Assembly (NCBI GenBank): GCA_025454565.1 | Contig: JALOOE010000209.1 | Coordinates: 1 to 5,866, forward strand | Direction: 5' to 3' | DNA: 5,866 nt | From: Anaerolineae bacterium | GTDB taxonomy: Bacteria; Chloroflexota; Anaerolineae; CG2-30-64-16 | The notes under the pieces: model-generated | The model's input: only the letters and a program-made list of their open reading frames with translations | The model's database searches: none | Told to the model about the DNA's origin: nothing | Part shown: positions 5,210 to 5,866 of the stretch, in pieces | Layout of the letters: each line of letters opens with the position of its first letter | How positions within the stretch are numbered: position 1 is the stretch's first letter | Position numbers and translations under genes: made by a program

Positions 5210-5290
5210 TTGCAGCGGTCAGTTTGGATGTCGTGCCCAGCATCCACGTCCGATGGCCGGAATCTGCCCAGCAAATATCTCCATGTATAA
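5210..5290 (+). CDS. possible 26-residue leader peptide
   Basis: A TTG at 5210 lies 5 nt after AGGAGG (5199-5204, part of AGGAGGTG) and opens a 26-codon frame ending in TAA at 5288-5290, in the leader of the diheme cytochrome gene. The peptide has one Cys, two Ser-rich stretches and no recognisable motif or run of regulatory codons. The only support is the very strong ribosome binding site without another gene to serve. It could be chance or a decayed gene start. Confidence 0.15.
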   Translation: MQRSVWMSCPASTSDGRNLPSKYLHV

Positions 5291-5368
5291 CTCCTTAACT
5301 CGTAGTTGTCGATCTCGCTCTGCCTAGGTGGAGCAATCATCCCATTACTTTCTCAGGAGGAATCGGAA

Positions 5369-5866
5369 ATGCTCAAGCGTATCCTTGTGCGTATCCTTGT
5401 GGTTATGGTAGTAATCCTGGTGCTGTCAGCGCTCTTTGCGATGACTGTTGCCGCCCAGGGCGCCGGTGATCCCGCCGCTGGCAAAACTGCATGGGCCCAG
5501 AGGCCGTGCAAGAGCTGCCACGGCGATAACGGCGAAGGCAAGTACGCTGGACCGTTGGCAGGCACCACTCGAACGTCTGCTGAATGGATCACGCAGGTGC
5601 ACACGCCTCGCGCGAATATGCCGGCGTACACCACCGCTCAGATCAGCGACACGGTCATCACCGATATGTGGGCCTACATGAAGACCCTGACCAAGCCCGC
5701 ATCCTTCACGCCGGTATCGACCACCGTCCCGGCAGGCGCATTGCCGGGCCATCAGTTGACGGTCGATAAGCGCTGCGTCGCTTGTCACGGCAACGTCCAG
5801 GCCTTCGTGAAGTCGCGCTTCGTGGATCAGAACCGCGAAGTCACCACGGATGCGATCTTGAAGCAA
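5369..5866 (+). CDS. diheme c-type cytochrome, 5' part
   Basis: The ATG at 5369 is 8 nt after a full AGGAGG (5355-5360). The frame stays open to the last base, giving 166 residues with no stop, so the C-terminus is outside the window. Residues 1-29 form a signal peptide or membrane anchor (two basic residues, then a long Val/Leu/Ile core ending AMTVAAQ). The first heme site is CKSCH at 47-51 within GKTAWAQRPCKSCHGDNGEG, with a probable Met ligand in NMPAY (Met84) and a helix DTVITDMWAYMKTL (94-107), a normal class I cytochrome c fold. A second heme site, CVACH, lies at 136-140 after a Pro/Thr spacer. It should act outside the cytoplasmic membrane as an electron carrier or as a subunit of a larger redox complex; which one cannot be told without the rest. 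It is divergent from the cytochrome lipoprotein gene. Confidence 0.9.
   Translation, partial: MLKRILVRILVVMVVILVLSALFAMTVAAQGAGDPAAGKTAWAQRPCKSCHGDNGEGKYAGPLAGTTRTSAEWITQVHTPRANMPAYTTAQISDTVITDMWAYMKTLTKPASFTPVSTTVPAGALPGHQLTVDKRCVACHGNVQAFVKSRFVDQNREVTTDAILKQ
5378..5401 (+). repeat. perfect 12-bp tandem duplication in the signal peptide
   Basis: CGTATCCTTGTG occurs twice head to tail at 5378-5389 and 5390-5401. It encodes Arg-Ile-Leu-Val twice, so it lengthens the N-terminal part of the signal sequence without shifting the frame and places an extra Arg before the hydrophobic core. Confidence 0.9.

Larger units (their letters stand above)
4985..5368. other. 384-bp divergent intergenic region between two cytochrome genes
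   Basis: No convincing protein gene lies here, and base composition is less GC-rich than in the flanking genes. It holds candidate back-to-back promoters around 5103-5152, small hairpins (CCACG/CGTGG at 5017-5033 in the lipoprotein leader; CCGTA/TACGG at 5099-5122 with an inner TCTA/TAGA; TGGATG/CATCCA at 5225-5246), an AGGAGGTG at 5199-5206, a direct repeat TGCCCAGCA at 5234-5242 and 5265-5273, and the AGGAGG at 5355-5360 that starts the diheme cytochrome. The candidate plus-strand promoter would leave a leader of about 210 nt, long enough for post-transcriptional control. I could not match it to a known riboswitch. Confidence 0.6.

Noticed and set aside
5071..5340. Minus-strand 89-codon frame in the divergent region.
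   Set aside because: There is no good ribosome site, no recognisable motif, and it crosses the candidate promoters.
5130..5368. Possible riboswitch in the diheme cytochrome leader.
   Set aside because: I see small hairpins but no conserved core of a known class, so only a generic long leader is reported.

Overview
This window is a GC-rich piece of bacterial chromosome with ordinary housekeeping genes on the left and centre and two c-type cytochrome genes on the right. The lipoprotein with a long Ala/Pro/Thr linker, the Pro/Ala-rich extension on a DUF4870-like membrane protein, and the style of the RpiB and G6PDH proteins suggest a Chloroflexota-type organism. This is an inference from protein style only; no marker gene is present. 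There is no rRNA, tRNA, CRISPR array, transposase or phage gene.

Left and centre, plus strand: the 3' part of a THEP1-type NTPase gene (2-436), a small three-helix membrane protein (448-669), ribose-5-phosphate isomerase B (793-1239), glucose-6-phosphate dehydrogenase (1320-2867) and an isoprenylcysteine/phospholipid-type membrane methyltransferase (2887-3336). rpiB and zwf both belong to the pentose phosphate pathway: zwf feeds the oxidative branch and makes NADPH, and rpiB interconverts ribulose-5-P and ribose-5-P. The methyltransferase follows zwf after 19 nt and is probably co-transcribed.

Centre-right, minus strand: a DUF4870/Tic20-like membrane protein (3529-4176) converges on the methyltransferase gene. 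A perfect 42-bp palindrome, a likely bidirectional terminator, lies between them. Further right, a cytochrome c lipoprotein gene (4316-4984, minus) ends in a textbook intrinsic terminator at 4265-4298.

Right edge: a 384-bp divergent intergenic region separates the cytochrome lipoprotein from a secreted or membrane-anchored diheme cytochrome c (from 5369, plus), which runs off the window without a stop codon. The two cytochromes face outward from one regulatory region with candidate overlapping promoters, so they plausibly serve one extracytoplasmic electron-transfer chain.

The least explained feature is in the gene junctions. Three gaps hold short arrays with an exact 7-base period but different consensus words, each starting within 1-5 nt of a stop codon on that gene's own strand. 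A fourth gap holds a 9-base-period inverted element. No clearly new multi-gene system is visible; these periodic 3'-flank tracts and the divergent cytochrome pair are the best leads.
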